NCBI RefSeq assembly: GCF_024733555.1
Contig: NZ_JANIOF010000001.1
Location: 1,636,856-1,700,855 of the forward strand
Source of the DNA: Paenibacillus sp. SC116
GTDB lineage: Bacteria > Bacillota > Bacilli > Paenibacillales > Paenibacillaceae
DNA: 64,000 nucleotides
Direction: 5' to 3'
Made by a program: the position numbers and the translations under genes. Shown piece after piece: positions 45,117 through 53,668 of this stretch. The first letter of the stretch is position 1, and the number at the start of each line of letters is the position of its first letter. Under the pieces are notes generated by a model. The model did not search any database. It was given only the letters and a program-made list of their open reading frames with translations, and was not told where the DNA came from.

Positions 45117-45938
45117 TTATTTTGAAATGTCAGCATTAAAGTATTTCTGAGAAATAGCTAAATACGTGCCGTCGGCCTTCATATCTGCAAGTGCTTTGTT
45201 AATCGCATCAACAAGCTCTTGCTCACCTTTAGGAATCAATACACCGCTGCTGGAAGCATTCGGATGCTCGTCCACAACTTTTACTTTTGCATCGGGACGA
45301 TGTTTTTTAAAGTCTAAGAAAGACAAACCATCATTAATCGTCACATCAATACGCTTGGAAACTAACAATTCGATCGCTTGGTTGAAGCCATCTGTTTGTA
45401 CAATTTCCGCGCCGTTTGCCTTAGCGATCTCGGTTAAGTTGGACGTCAAGGATTGACCAGCCTTCTTGCCTTTTAAATCCTCAAATGATTTCACATCAGC
45501 TGTTTCTTCGTGTACAATAAGCACAGCTTTCGATACACTATACGGGTCAGAGAAATCATACTTCTTCTTGCGATCATCGTTAATGGACACTTGGTTTACG
45601 ACAATGTCAAACCGCTTGCTGTCCAAGCCTGCGAACATGCCATCCCATTTTGCCTCGTGAAATTCTGGAGTGACACCTAAGCGCTTTGCTATCTCTTCAG
45701 CAAGCTCTACGTCAAAGCCTGTCAGCTTGCTAGTAGCATCATGAAACGTAAACGGAGGATACGTCCCTTCTGTACCGATACGAATCTTGCCATTTGCCTT
45801 AATTTGCGCCAGCGAATGGTTCGCTTCTGGTGTACCTTGGCCAGCTTCCGACTTGGCGCTATCACCCTGACTGCCGCATGCCGCCAGTACCATTGTGACA
45901 AGTGTAATAAGCAAGATGGTTAGCGTCTTTTTCTTCAT
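45117..45938 (-). CDS. tcyA: Cystine-type ABC transporter binding lipoprotein
   Basis: Solute-binding lipoprotein, 273 residues from ATG 45938. The signal peptide LITLVTMVLAAC puts the lipidated Cys at residue 21. The domain pattern is that of cystine-binding TcyA/FliY: IRIGTEGTYPPFTFHD, GFDVELAEEIAKRLGV, DIVVNQVSINDDRKKKYDFSDPY, LKGKKAGQSLTSNLTEIAKA. First gene of the tcyABC unit, promoter read at 46028-46056. Longer ATG frames upstream run into that promoter and are not the start. Confidence 0.9.
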   Translation of the reverse strand: MKKKTLTILLITLVTMVLAACGSQGDSAKSEAGQGTPEANHSLAQIKANGKIRIGTEGTYPPFTFHDATSKLTGFDVELAEEIAKRLGVTPEFHEAKWDGMFAGLDSKRFDIVVNQVSINDDRKKKYDFSDPYSVSKAVLIVHEETADVKSFEDLKGKKAGQSLTSNLTEIAKANGAEIVQTDGFNQAIELLVSKRIDVTINDGLSFLDFKKHRPDAKVKVVDEHPNASSSGVLIPKGEQELVDAINKALADMKADGTYLAISQKYFNADISK

Positions 45939-46027
45939 ATCGTACAGCCCCCTAAAAAAATGTAATATCACCATTTGTAAGCCATAATTCGCTACTCGTT
46001 GACTCCTTGCTTTCGATGATTGTTCCG

Positions 46028-46056
46028 ATAATATCATGCATTTCGATTCTGTACAA
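46028..46056 (-). promoter_or_regulatory. tcy promoter
   Basis: On the minus strand TTGTAC (46056-46051), a 17-base spacer and TATTAT (46033-46028). Close to consensus for sigma-A, ahead of tcyA with a leader of about 80-90 bases. Confidence 0.65.
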
Positions 46057-46070
46057 TATATTTTTCTTAT

Positions 46071-46084
46071 AATTCCGATGAATT
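46071..46084. promoter_or_regulatory. Palindrome upstream of the tcy promoter
   Basis: AATTC-CGAT-GAATT, just upstream of the -35. The sequence recalls the ATTCC...GAAT symmetry of CymR sites in sulfur genes. Position upstream of the -35 does not fit simple repression well, so it is only a hint. Confidence 0.35.
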
Positions 46085-46213
46085 AACTAAGTTTTATTAT
46101 TTTCATCTGAAACCCTACCATTTTATATAGATATCATCTTCTAAGAAGCCTAGTTTATTCCTTATTTTCAATATTGATGGCATAGCCATTTGATGATTCA
46201 CTTGGAGGCTTTT

Positions 46214-46753
46214 CTAAATACTGCCTTCAGTAAGAAATACAATATCCTTCGTTTCTTTCGTGTTCGCGAACCATCTTAGCACTTGATTGTGATGATCAAT
46301 AATTTGTTGTGCCGTGAGTTCTGAAGATCCCCATGTACTATGAGCATCTGTTACTAACGTAGACTTATATCCTAAACTGAACGCTCTTCTACAGGTTGTA
46401 TCTACGCATACATCACTCTGAATGCCAATGAGCAAAAGATGCTCGATATTTCGTTTCTGGAGTTGTTGATGTAAATCGGTCTGATGAAAGGAATCTGGAG
46501 TTGTCTTCTCTATAACGATGTCTGCTTCAGTAGGGGCAATTGGAGGGTGTATCATCCAAGCTGGGGAGCCTTTTTCAAATTCACGACCAGTTGGCTCCGT
46601 ATGTTGAATGTAGTAGATTGGTATGTGCTGACTTCGTGCATAGGCAATTAGCTGTTGGATGTTAGCTAGTAACTGTGTTCCATTGTATACAGGATTCTCT
46701 TCTGCAAACATCCCTTGTTGGACATCAATGATGAGTAGAGCTGTGTTGTTCAT
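46214..46753 (-). CDS. Isochorismatase-like cysteine hydrolase
   Basis: A 179-residue alpha/beta hydrolase starting MNNTALLIIDVQQGMF at ATG 46753, 6 bases after AGGAGG. The catalytic triad is Asp in LLIIDVQ, Lys in VIEKTTPDSF and Cys in GIQSDVCVDTTCRRA. The group covers nicotinamidases, biuret and other amide hydrolases; the substrate cannot be told. Transcribed separately from the tcy genes. Confidence 0.88.
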   Translation of the reverse strand: MNNTALLIIDVQQGMFAEENPVYNGTQLLANIQQLIAYARSQHIPIYYIQHTEPTGREFEKGSPAWMIHPPIAPTEADIVIEKTTPDSFHQTDLHQQLQKRNIEHLLLIGIQSDVCVDTTCRRAFSLGYKSTLVTDAHSTWGSSELTAQQIIDHHNQVLRWFANTKETKDIVFLTEGSI

Positions 46754-46830
46754 AATCATCCTCCTTCTAAAATTTTCTAATCGCACATTTCCTACATTGT
46801 AGAACGCTCATTTGTTTTGATCAATTAGGC

Positions 46831-47592
46831 TCAGGGATTTCGGCCATCCTCCAACTCAGATTCATTTAAGATCGAAATAAAGCGCAGTGCAAGTTCACCA
46901 TTTCCGTAACTAGAACCATTTACAGAGTGTTCCGTAAAAGTCTTCTTGCCTTGGCGATCATAAGTATTCCAACCGATGCGCAATTGAGAAGAAGCAGACA
47001 TCCAACCAAATAAATCCGACGATTGCCCGCTTCCGCTAATTTGGACCTCCTCTTCCATCATACGTATCCAATCGTCTGGCAATGGAATGGCGTCATATCG
47101 CCGTTCTTCTTGTATAGGTATGGAAAGTGACATCTGAACACGCGGCGTATATCGTTGCAAGCCTCCGGAAATTTGGTAATACCTTTCACGGATCAGATGA
47201 TATTTCATTGTTCCTATCTCATCCCTCGGATCCACATGATAAACGATATATTGCTTAGAAAATTCTCCATCCAACTTCCAAATATAAGGCTCACCCTTTT
47301 CTAGAATTGCACCTACTTTCCACTGAGTCCTATCCCATGTCCAAAAGCTTTGCCCATAGCTGCCACCATTAGAAATGTAAGGAGCATACGCGTGTCGATC
47401 ATCTAATGAAATCACATCTACAATCTCTCGAGCTTCAACGCCGAAGGAGTGTTCACGCAGCTTTTCAAGCATAGCTTGGCGACTAGGGAGAGAACTCGGA
47501 TGCGATGGCAGCCATAGAAACCATATGCAGCTAAAAATGACTACCAACAATCCTGCCCCTAGAAATATCCACTGCTTCTTTCTATTGTGCAT
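46831..47592 (-). CDS. Unknown single-pass membrane-anchored protein
   Basis: A 253-residue protein with an N-terminal signal-anchor WIFLGAGLLVVIFSCIWFLWL and a large outer domain. Visible segments are ISNGGSYGQSFWTWDRTQWKVGAIL and YIVYHVDPRDEIGTMKYHLI, beta-rich with many aromatics. No motif recognised. The start overlaps the preceding gene by 11 bases, so it works with that membrane protein. Confidence 0.7.
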   Translation of the reverse strand: MHNRKKQWIFLGAGLLVVIFSCIWFLWLPSHPSSLPSRQAMLEKLREHSFGVEAREIVDVISLDDRHAYAPYISNGGSYGQSFWTWDRTQWKVGAILEKGEPYIWKLDGEFSKQYIVYHVDPRDEIGTMKYHLIRERYYQISGGLQRYTPRVQMSLSIPIQEERRYDAIPLPDDWIRMMEEEVQISGSGQSSDLFGWMSASSQLRIGWNTYDRQGKKTFTEHSVNGSSYGNGELALRFISILNESELEDGRNP

Positions 47593-48316
47593 CGTTTACC
47601 TCCCTCTTAAGAAGCGACTCTCCGACCCGATAGTAAAACTGCTGTTCAGCCGTCGTAAGCAATAAGCCCTTACCATCATCTTCGATATAAACCGTGGAAG
47701 ACAGACCACTTCCCCATCGAGCCTTTATACCAACGAGTAAATAGGGAAAACGCTCACGTTGGTAATAAGCTTCTGTACTTATAACCGATTGACGATGCCA
47801 CTCGATGACCTGCATCTCTGCAGCAGTTAATTGTTCTAATTGCTCTTGAAGTCGTTTTTTATTGAGTTCAGCTGGTTGTGCAGATGGATGAATAGCAATG
47901 AGGTCAGCATCATCGAGGTAGGAAATGAAAGTTGCAGGATTAGATTTTGGGTACACTCCGTCATGAATAAAGCTTGTAAGGATAGTAATAAAAAGGAACA
48001 AATAGTTGGCACAGAATCCTAGCCATGCATACGGGCGGTATTTGTCTTTCGATCTTTGTGGCATAACTACGAGTAGAAACCATACGCCAAGCGGAAGTAT
48101 GGCGAGCTTGATCGATTCTTGGTTAAGCGTAAAGTTCACTGAGAAAGAGAATATTCCAATATAGATGACGGGAGCTATGATCCATAATCTCACTGATCTA
48201 TCTTGCTTTTTGCGATACATATATATGGCGATGATTAACACGATTATCCAGCTTAAAGCAAAACCAACAAATTGAACAATATTAGGTTGACTGAATGCGC
48301 TCGTCTCAACTCCCAT
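47582..48316 (-). CDS. Unknown polytopic membrane protein
   Basis: A 244-residue protein. About four membrane helices occupy residues 12-125 (IVQFVGFALSWIIVLIIAIYMY, LWIIAPVIYIGIFSF, LAILPLGVWFLLVVMP, FCANYLFLFITILTSFI). The C-terminal about 100 residues are soluble, with a charged helix KKRLQEQLEQLTAAEMQVIEWHRQS and an end VGESLLKREVNDAQ. No known domain. First of a two-gene unit with 46831-47592; genes in this pair look to be a small secretion or sensing complex, which is only a guess. Confidence 0.7.
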   Translation of the reverse strand: MGVETSAFSQPNIVQFVGFALSWIIVLIIAIYMYRKKQDRSVRLWIIAPVIYIGIFSFSVNFTLNQESIKLAILPLGVWFLLVVMPQRSKDKYRPYAWLGFCANYLFLFITILTSFIHDGVYPKSNPATFISYLDDADLIAIHPSAQPAELNKKRLQEQLEQLTAAEMQVIEWHRQSVISTEAYYQRERFPYLLVGIKARWGSGLSSTVYIEDDGKGLLLTTAEQQFYYRVGESLLKREVNDAQ

Positions 48317-48679
48317 GATCTCACCTCTTCACGAATCTAACTCACACATCATCGGACAGTTCTTACTACCCACTTTGCTCAGAACAGAAAGTTAACTTAT
48401 AATTATTAGCCCTCATTATATGCACCATAAATTAGGAAGATGGTAATCAGTCAATCTTTCTTATTCCACATTGCGTCCGCATATTCCTTGCTGCATAAAT
48501 AAACGAGCCCAACTAGGCCAACCCAACGTTACCACCAAAATAAAAAAAAACCCGCTGCATAGTACACATGTAACATCGTGTCCACACTACGGGTTCTTCT
48601 TTGTTAACTTGCATTAGGTGACTATTATCTATCTCTAATCATTTAGGTTACTTCTTCATTTACATGCTGACTTGCGCTA
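48317..48679. other. Intergenic gap between membrane-protein pair and eutH
   Basis: A 363-base AT-rich gap. It holds the eut terminator (48541-48595) and presumably the promoter of the two genes to the left; no good -35/-10 pair was found. Confidence 0.5.
48541..48595 (-). terminator. Terminator of the eut operon
   Basis: AACCCG (48549-48554) and TAGT pair with ACTA and CGGGTT (48590-48595) in a long imperfect stem. The nine-A run at 48542-48550 gives a U-tract in the minus direction, after eutH. Confidence 0.8.
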
Positions 48680-49783
48680 TTACTTTCCTTCTACTGCCTT
48701 AGGCTCTGGAGCCATCTTCTTCGCAAGGAAAATAGCTACAAATACAGCTGTAATTCCACCAACCAGCTTACCGACGATCATCGGGAAGATCATTTCTTTG
48801 GCTACCCCAGCTGTGAAGCCAAGGTGATCACCGAACACGAATGCTGCGGATACTGCGAAAGCAACGTTGATGACTTTACCACGAGCATCCATGTCTTTCA
48901 TCATGCCGAACATTGGAATAACGTTAGCAAGTGTCGCAACCATACCAGCTGCCGCAACTTCGTTCATGCCAAGCAATTTACCCATTTTCATAAGTGGCTT
49001 GTTGAACAGCTTCGTAATAACAAACACCATCGCGAAAGCACCTGCCAAGACGATAGCAATGTGACCAACAATTTCGATTCCTTCACTAATTGGAGCCATA
49101 CCAGGAATAATCGTAACATCTGTAAGCTGATGAATAATACCTACTGCAAGACCTAGTGTAGCTACAATTACGATAAATTGACCAAAGATAGTGAAGCCTT
49201 TAATCATCCCTTGCGGGAACTTCCACAAGCCAAGTGCGATAAGTACTGCGAAAATAATAATTGGTACTAGGTTGGATAAAATCATGCCAATCGAGAAGCC
49301 TGCAACCAATCCACCAACCAAGCATCCAAGTGGAATGGTAATAATACCAGCCAATACACCCGTTGCAAGGAACTTGTGGTCATCTTTCTTAATGATACCT
49401 AGTGCAACCGGAATAATGAATACGATTGTCGGTCCTAACATCGCGCCTAAAATCGTACCTGCGAACAATCCTGCTTCAGGTGTGTTCGCCAATTCCATCG
49501 CAAGTGAATATCCACCCATATCATTCGCTAACAATGTAGTCGCGAACATAGCAGGGTCAGCACCAAGTGCGCTGTAAATCGGAACGACGATTGGGCTTAA
49601 TACTTTTGCCAAGACCGGAGATAGAGAGATGATCCCTACCATTGCAAGGGTCAAGGAACCCATCGCCATAATCCCTTCATCGAATTGATGTCCCAATCCG
49701 AACTTGTTTCCGATGGCTTTATCAAGCGCACCGAGAACCATAAATAGTACCATGGCGTAAATAATAATTTCGTTGATTTCCAC
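48680..49783 (-). CDS. eutH: Ethanolamine permease EutH
   Basis: Integral membrane protein of 367 residues with about ten helices, which helps ethanolamine enter the cell when external levels or pH are low. IMAMGSLTLAMVGIISLSPVLAK, ANDMGGYSLAMELANTPEAGLFAG and VAAAGMVATLANVIPMFGMMKDMDARGKVINVAFAVSAAFVFGDHLGF are conserved EutH blocks. Last gene of the operon, 52 bases after the PduT-like gene, before a terminator. Confidence 0.95.
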   Translation of the reverse strand: MEINEIIIYAMVLFMVLGALDKAIGNKFGLGHQFDEGIMAMGSLTLAMVGIISLSPVLAKVLSPIVVPIYSALGADPAMFATTLLANDMGGYSLAMELANTPEAGLFAGTILGAMLGPTIVFIIPVALGIIKKDDHKFLATGVLAGIITIPLGCLVGGLVAGFSIGMILSNLVPIIIFAVLIALGLWKFPQGMIKGFTIFGQFIVIVATLGLAVGIIHQLTDVTIIPGMAPISEGIEIVGHIAIVLAGAFAMVFVITKLFNKPLMKMGKLLGMNEVAAAGMVATLANVIPMFGMMKDMDARGKVINVAFAVSAAFVFGDHLGFTAGVAKEMIFPMIVGKLVGGITAVFVAIFLAKKMAPEPKAVEGK

Positions 49784-49835
49784 GAAGGTGATCCCCCATT
49801 CTTATGATGAGCGTTCGATCGTTTATAATGACCTC

Positions 49836-50381
49836 TTACCGGAACTGCTGCTTAATTTCCTCGCTTGGAGAGCGCAGCACTGACGTGTGGATGATCCGTT
49901 TCTGATCCATAGCGGAAATAAAGACGTTCATTCCTTCCTCTACGTCGCTGACACTTCCCGTAAATGCGGCGAGGAATTTGCCGCCAATCGCCATGCCTAG
50001 GTTCATTTTTTTCACATAAATATCGCACTGCTTCAAAGCTTCATTTAGAGCAAAAATACCGGAAGACACGGTGGACGTTTCTACGATACCAATCGCGTCT
50101 ACAGAAATAGAGGACTTTCGTCCCTTCAATCCTTCGATGATGTCAGAATGGATACCATGAAGCACAAAATCGCTTATGCGATACTCGCCTGCTTCTAATT
50201 TGGCTGTTTCCATTGCAATTTCTACATCTGCCGTATTACCACTCATAATGATTAGAAACTTACCTGGGCATATCGGCTTGAGATGATGAACCGTCACAGG
50301 TGAAGTTTTCAGCATCTGATCTGCTGTCTCATAGCCCTTGCTAATGCTACGCAGCTCAACGACGCCTACTGCACTAGTCAT
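49836..50381 (-). CDS. pduT: PduT-like tandem-BMC trimeric shell protein
   Basis: A 181-residue protein of two BMC domains (residues about 4-85 and 94-175: GVVELRSISKGYETADQML, GIVETSTVSSGIFALNEAL). PICPGKFLI places a Cys at residue 38, the same position as the [4Fe-4S]-binding Cys38 of PduT, whose pseudohexamer carries a cluster at the pore for electron transfer. No other Cys in domain 1 competes. It overlaps eutN by 8 bases. Presence in a eut operon is unusual relative to the enteric arrangement. Confidence 0.88.
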   Translation of the reverse strand: MTSAVGVVELRSISKGYETADQMLKTSPVTVHHLKPICPGKFLIIMSGNTADVEIAMETAKLEAGEYRISDFVLHGIHSDIIEGLKGRKSSISVDAIGIVETSTVSSGIFALNEALKQCDIYVKKMNLGMAIGGKFLAAFTGSVSDVEEGMNVFISAMDQKRIIHTSVLRSPSEEIKQQFR

Positions 50382-50658
50382 GGGATACCTCGATTGAATC
50401 GACGATTCCTACGATCACTGCGTCCACAGGAACATCCGAATTCGACATCGACGCTCGGGCAGCACTTCCTGTTGTCACAAGCACCGTATCGCCGATACCT
50501 GCACCCGCGTTATCCGCAGCAACAATGCTGTCACGCGAAACCGCACCATCCTCATGTGTTATGGGTTTCACTACCAAAAAAGTTAACCCATTGAGCTTGT
50601 TGTCTTTACGAGTAGCCCACAGGCTGCCTACCACTTTTCCCACGATCATCGGGTTCAC
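50374..50658 (-). CDS. eutN: EutN pentameric vertex shell protein
   Basis: A 94-residue BMV (CcmL/EutN) protein capping shell vertices. MIVGKVVGSLWATRKDNKLNGLTFLVVKP and VAADNAGAGIGDTVLVTTGSAAR are diagnostic, and the end VDAVIVGIVDSIEV is the last strand. It overlaps the PduT-like gene by 8 bases and follows the 50671 gene by 12. Confidence 0.95.
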   Translation of the reverse strand: MNPMIVGKVVGSLWATRKDNKLNGLTFLVVKPITHEDGAVSRDSIVAADNAGAGIGDTVLVTTGSAARASMSNSDVPVDAVIVGIVDSIEVSHD

Positions 50659-50670
50659 CTCACCTTGCCG

Positions 50671-51426
50671 TTATCTTCTGTGTACTTCCATCTGCTGCAT
50701 GCGCAGATAGTCTTGCGCCAGCGGTGTAATAATGCTGTGCTTGCTAATGACGATCGCTTCGCGTTGATGCGCGTTACGGAACTTCTTCACTACTGCCTCT
50801 GTGATTACTTTCGAAGTTAACACTTCGGATGTCATCGCTTCAGATGTTGCTGTAGTGACGACTTTAGGCATTGCACATGATGCAGCCGCTTCCTTCGTAT
50901 GCGCGCGCGTGAGTGAGCATCCCATCTGTGGCTCTGATGCTGGATGTTCATTTTGCAGGCATACCGACAGCAGCTCGGACGTCTTTGCCATTCGAATACC
51001 GTAATTGCTGAGCTGATGTGCAAATCCTTCATACAACTTGTACAAATGGACAGGTGCTGTTGCTTTATATTTGCGATAAAGCAATCCTTCTTCCAGCACG
51101 ATAACTCGTCTGCCTTTGAGAAGCATCGTCAACACAAATCGTTCACGCGGCCCAGCACTAAGTCCATTCGCTAGGTTCGCAAGTAGTTGAAGACATATTT
51201 GAGGAATAATGAGCAAATCGCAATCTCGCATAGATGCCTCATAATAAGAAACTTCTACATGCGGATTCAGCATACTTTCTAGTTGTGGAAGCGATTCCAT
51301 AGAAAGGAGCACCGCTCGTTTTTTATTCCCATTTGATTGGCCCTGTTTCACCTGCTCAAGTCTTCGCATAACTTCATCCGTTACCGCCTGAATGAGCGCG
51401 GCCTGTTGGTGAGCTTCTAGGTTCAT
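50671..51426 (-). CDS. Ethanolamine utilisation protein of unknown role
   Basis: A 251-residue protein from ATG 51426, 5 bases after GGGGGTG. It resembles the eut-associated unknown family found in Listeria- and Clostridium-type eut operons (TIGR02536 group by memory). The N-terminus ALIQAVTDEVMRRLEQ is an amphipathic helix like an encapsulation peptide. The middle (DLLIIPQICLQLLANLANGLSAGP) is a flavoprotein-like alpha/beta domain. A Ser/Thr/Ala-rich linker follows, then IITPLAQDYLRMQQMEV, a module also seen at the EutT N-terminus. Function open. Confidence 0.75.
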   Translation of the reverse strand: MNLEAHQQAALIQAVTDEVMRRLEQVKQGQSNGNKKRAVLLSMESLPQLESMLNPHVEVSYYEASMRDCDLLIIPQICLQLLANLANGLSAGPRERFVLTMLLKGRRVIVLEEGLLYRKYKATAPVHLYKLYEGFAHQLSNYGIRMAKTSELLSVCLQNEHPASEPQMGCSLTRAHTKEAAASCAMPKVVTTATSEAMTSEVLTSKVITEAVVKKFRNAHQREAIVISKHSIITPLAQDYLRMQQMEVHRR

Positions 51427-51517
51427 TTTTTCACCCCCTATAACGATAGGTTGAAAGAAATATAGAATGCTATGCCTCAACCAAAAAGTAGAATCTAATC
51501 TTGTAAAACCGAAGTGG

Positions 51518-51585
51518 TCGCCTTTGTCGTCGAGCTCTCACCGTGAAAGAATACCTTCATTGAAAGAGCTCGACGACAACAGCGA
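51518..51585 (-). repeat. Intercistronic hairpin with perfect 15-bp stem
   Basis: TTGTCGTCGAGCTCT (51524-51538) pairs perfectly with AGAGCTCGACGACAA (51565-51579), around 26 bases; with two mismatches TCGC/GCGA extend it to about 21 bp. It lies in the 214-base gap between pduL and the next gene. No U-tract follows in the minus direction, so it is not an ordinary terminator; RNA processing or stability is more likely. Confidence 0.7.
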
Positions 51586-51640
51586 TCAGAAACAAGATCG
51601 GCTCCTCCCACTTTGGCAAGCACAGCTATTTCTTCAACAC

Positions 51641-52276
51641 TTATTTTCCTTTTTTCAAGATGTTCCCTTTTGTACCTTTCACAAAGCCGCATGCATTCGC
51701 CTCGTCATAATCGATATGCATATACGTTTCAAAGTTAGGGCTAACACGGATAAGCACATCATCGAAAATAAGTGGACGCTTGCCCATTACTTTCACTTGT
51801 ACGATCTCGCCATTCGTCACGTTGAATTTTGCTGCATCTTCTGCCTTCACGTGAATGTGACGCTGTGCTGCAATAAGACCTTGATCAAGCTTATATACAT
51901 TGCTGCCAGCTGCAATAATAACACCAGGTGTTCCTTCAATCTTGCCGCTCTCTCTAACAGGTATAGATATACCTAGTACAACAGAATCCGTAAGTGAAAT
52001 TTCCACTTGGGAATGCTTGCGCTCCGGCCCTAACACGATAACATTGTGCAAGCTGCCTTTCGGTCCGATGAGCGTAACACGCTCTTTGCATGCGTATTGT
52101 CCCGGCTGGGAAAGATCGCGTGCTTTCGTCAATTGATAGCCTTCACCGAACAATGCGTCGATTGCTTCACGATTCAAGTGCACGTGTTTGCCAGATGCCT
52201 CTACCTCGAAGGAAGCTTCATCCTGCACGCGTTTGATAACTTCATTTACAATGCTTTCAACTAGCTGATTATCCAT
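51641..52276 (-). CDS. pduL: Phosphate propanoyltransferase PduL (phosphotransacylase)
   Basis: Converts acetyl-CoA and phosphate to acetyl phosphate and CoA, recycling CoA in the microcompartment. The zinc-binding His residues are in ASGKHVHLNREA, QRHIHVKAEDA and YMHIDYDEANA. The N-terminus DNQLVESIVNEVIKRVQ is the classic encapsulation helix. I chose ATG 52276, 6 bases after GAGGTG. It replaces the unrelated EutD found in enteric eut operons. Confidence 0.95.
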   Translation of the reverse strand: MDNQLVESIVNEVIKRVQDEASFEVEASGKHVHLNREAIDALFGEGYQLTKARDLSQPGQYACKERVTLIGPKGSLHNVIVLGPERKHSQVEISLTDSVVLGISIPVRESGKIEGTPGVIIAAGSNVYKLDQGLIAAQRHIHVKAEDAAKFNVTNGEIVQVKVMGKRPLIFDDVLIRVSPNFETYMHIDYDEANACGFVKGTKGNILKKGK

Positions 52277-52303
52277 CCTGCTCACCTCATCAGTTGTACG
52301 TTC

Positions 52304-53170
52304 TTAGTTGTACTGTCCTACGCGGATGCGGAACATAATAATCCAGAACAACGAAGAGAGTCGATTCAGTGATAGAATAATATCTTCACGATCGGCTTCG
52401 CCATGCTCCTTCTTAAAGGCTTGATAAGCCAGCAGTTCCGTCTCCCTCGTCATTGTGCGCAACGCATTTATGACAACAACCGCTTCGCCCATATCAAAGC
52501 TGGGTTGAAAATGTTCCAATCCAAAATGCTTCTTGGGAAAATGAGACTGCTCACGCAGTTCAATAGGAGTCATCCCAAGCAAATGAAATTCTTCAATCGG
52601 TTCACTTAATACTTCACATCGAACGATGCGTCTTACAAACTGCAATACTTCTTCCAAGTCCTCGACCAACTTGGCCATGTTCAGCTTGTGACAGCTGATC
52701 TGTGCTTCTAATAATTTCGTTTCTAGCGAATCTAGTTTGCCACGGAATACAATCCGAGGATGATCTTTAAACACAAGCATATTGCCATACAAATGAGTCA
52801 TATGCTCCGGCTTCGTTTCTAGAAACCCGCCGTACAACGTGCGAAAACGCTTTTTCATTGCCGTCTGTGGCTCAGTATCCAAGTTTCTCGTAATTTGCAG
52901 CTTTACTTCCCGATTGGGAGCCGAAGACGCAGCAGACGTATTAGCTGACTCTGATGCTTCTGACATTGATGACGTCGTCCTCAATGACTCGGCTTCAGGA
53001 GCGGAAGCTAGTCCAGGTTGTATGAAGCGAAGCTCAATCTGGTGATCTGTTAAGAAGCTTTTTGCCGAAGGTGTCAGAATCGTTCCCTTCACTACTTCGT
53101 ATACAGCAACCTCTTTCAAGTTCTGGTTGCGAAAGTGCTTGCGCAATTCGCTTTCCGTTATGACAGCCAT
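52304..53170 (-). CDS. eutT: Cob(I)alamin adenosyltransferase EutT
   Basis: Makes adenosylcobalamin for ethanolamine ammonia-lyase. It is 288 residues from ATG 53170. The N-terminus carries ILTPSAKSFLTDHQIEL, a short module shared with the 50671 protein. The PduO/EutT-like helical domain includes TLYGGFLETKPEHMTHLYGNM and ALRTMTRETELLAYQAF. No HX11CCXXC metal motif as in the Salmonella enzyme is visible, so this is the type that lacks that metal site. Follows eutM by 207 bases. Confidence 0.85.
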   Translation of the reverse strand: MAVITESELRKHFRNQNLKEVAVYEVVKGTILTPSAKSFLTDHQIELRFIQPGLASAPEAESLRTTSSMSEASESANTSAASSAPNREVKLQITRNLDTEPQTAMKKRFRTLYGGFLETKPEHMTHLYGNMLVFKDHPRIVFRGKLDSLETKLLEAQISCHKLNMAKLVEDLEEVLQFVRRIVRCEVLSEPIEEFHLLGMTPIELREQSHFPKKHFGLEHFQPSFDMGEAVVVINALRTMTRETELLAYQAFKKEHGEADREDIILSLNRLSSLFWIIMFRIRVGQYN

Positions 53171-53237
53171 GTTCTCACATCCTTTACATGCGGTCATTTG
53201 AGCCGCTGCCTTTAGAGAATATCGCTATAGGCAAGAT

Positions 53238-53264
53238 GAGGGTGCAAGTATACACCGCACCCTC
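53238..53264 (-). repeat. Intercistronic hairpin after eutM
   Basis: GAGGGTGC (53238-53245) pairs perfectly with GCACCCTC (53257-53264) around 11 bases in the 207-base gap between eutM and eutT. No U-tract follows. It may protect the 3' end of the eutM message. Confidence 0.65.
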
Positions 53265-53377
53265 CAATCTAACCTTTAGGTATAAATCATCTACTCTATT
53301 TCATGAGCCGTGAACTTGAATAAACTAGCATAATGCGTAATGCCTAATGTGAGAGTCCCAATACTTCCAGTACGTAA

Positions 53378-53668
53378 TTACTCTGTAATTTTTGTTTTTG
53401 GAAGAATTGCATCAACTTCATGGTGTGGTCTTGGGATAACGTGTACAGACAACAATTCACCTACACGCTCAGCTGCTGCTGCGCCTGCATCTGTAGCTGC
53501 TTTAACTGCACCTACGTCACCGCGTACCATAACTGTTACTAGACCAGCACCGATTTGCTCTTTACCGATAAGTGTAACGTTAGCTGCTTTTACCATTGCG
53601 TCTGCTGCTTCGATTGCGCCTACCAAACCTTTAGTTTCTACCATTCCTAGTGCGTTTGCGTTTGCCAT
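53378..53668 (-). CDS. eutM: EutM major hexameric shell protein
   Basis: A 96-residue BMC protein forming the flat hexagons of the shell. [28 protein letters not shown] and [21 protein letters not shown] are canonical EutM. GGAGG precedes the ATG by about 7 bases. Gaps of about 237 bases upstream and 207 downstream stand out in an otherwise tight operon and suggest separate dosage control of this abundant protein. Confidence 0.96.
   Translation of the reverse strand: MANANALGMVETKGLVGAIEAADAMVKAANVTLIGKEQIGAGLVTVMVRGDVGAVKAATDAGAAAAERVGELLSVHVIPRPHHEVDAILPKTKITE

Noticed and set aside
53238-53264. Terminator after eutM
   Set aside because: Strong stem but no U-tract; listed as a hairpin of unknown role instead.
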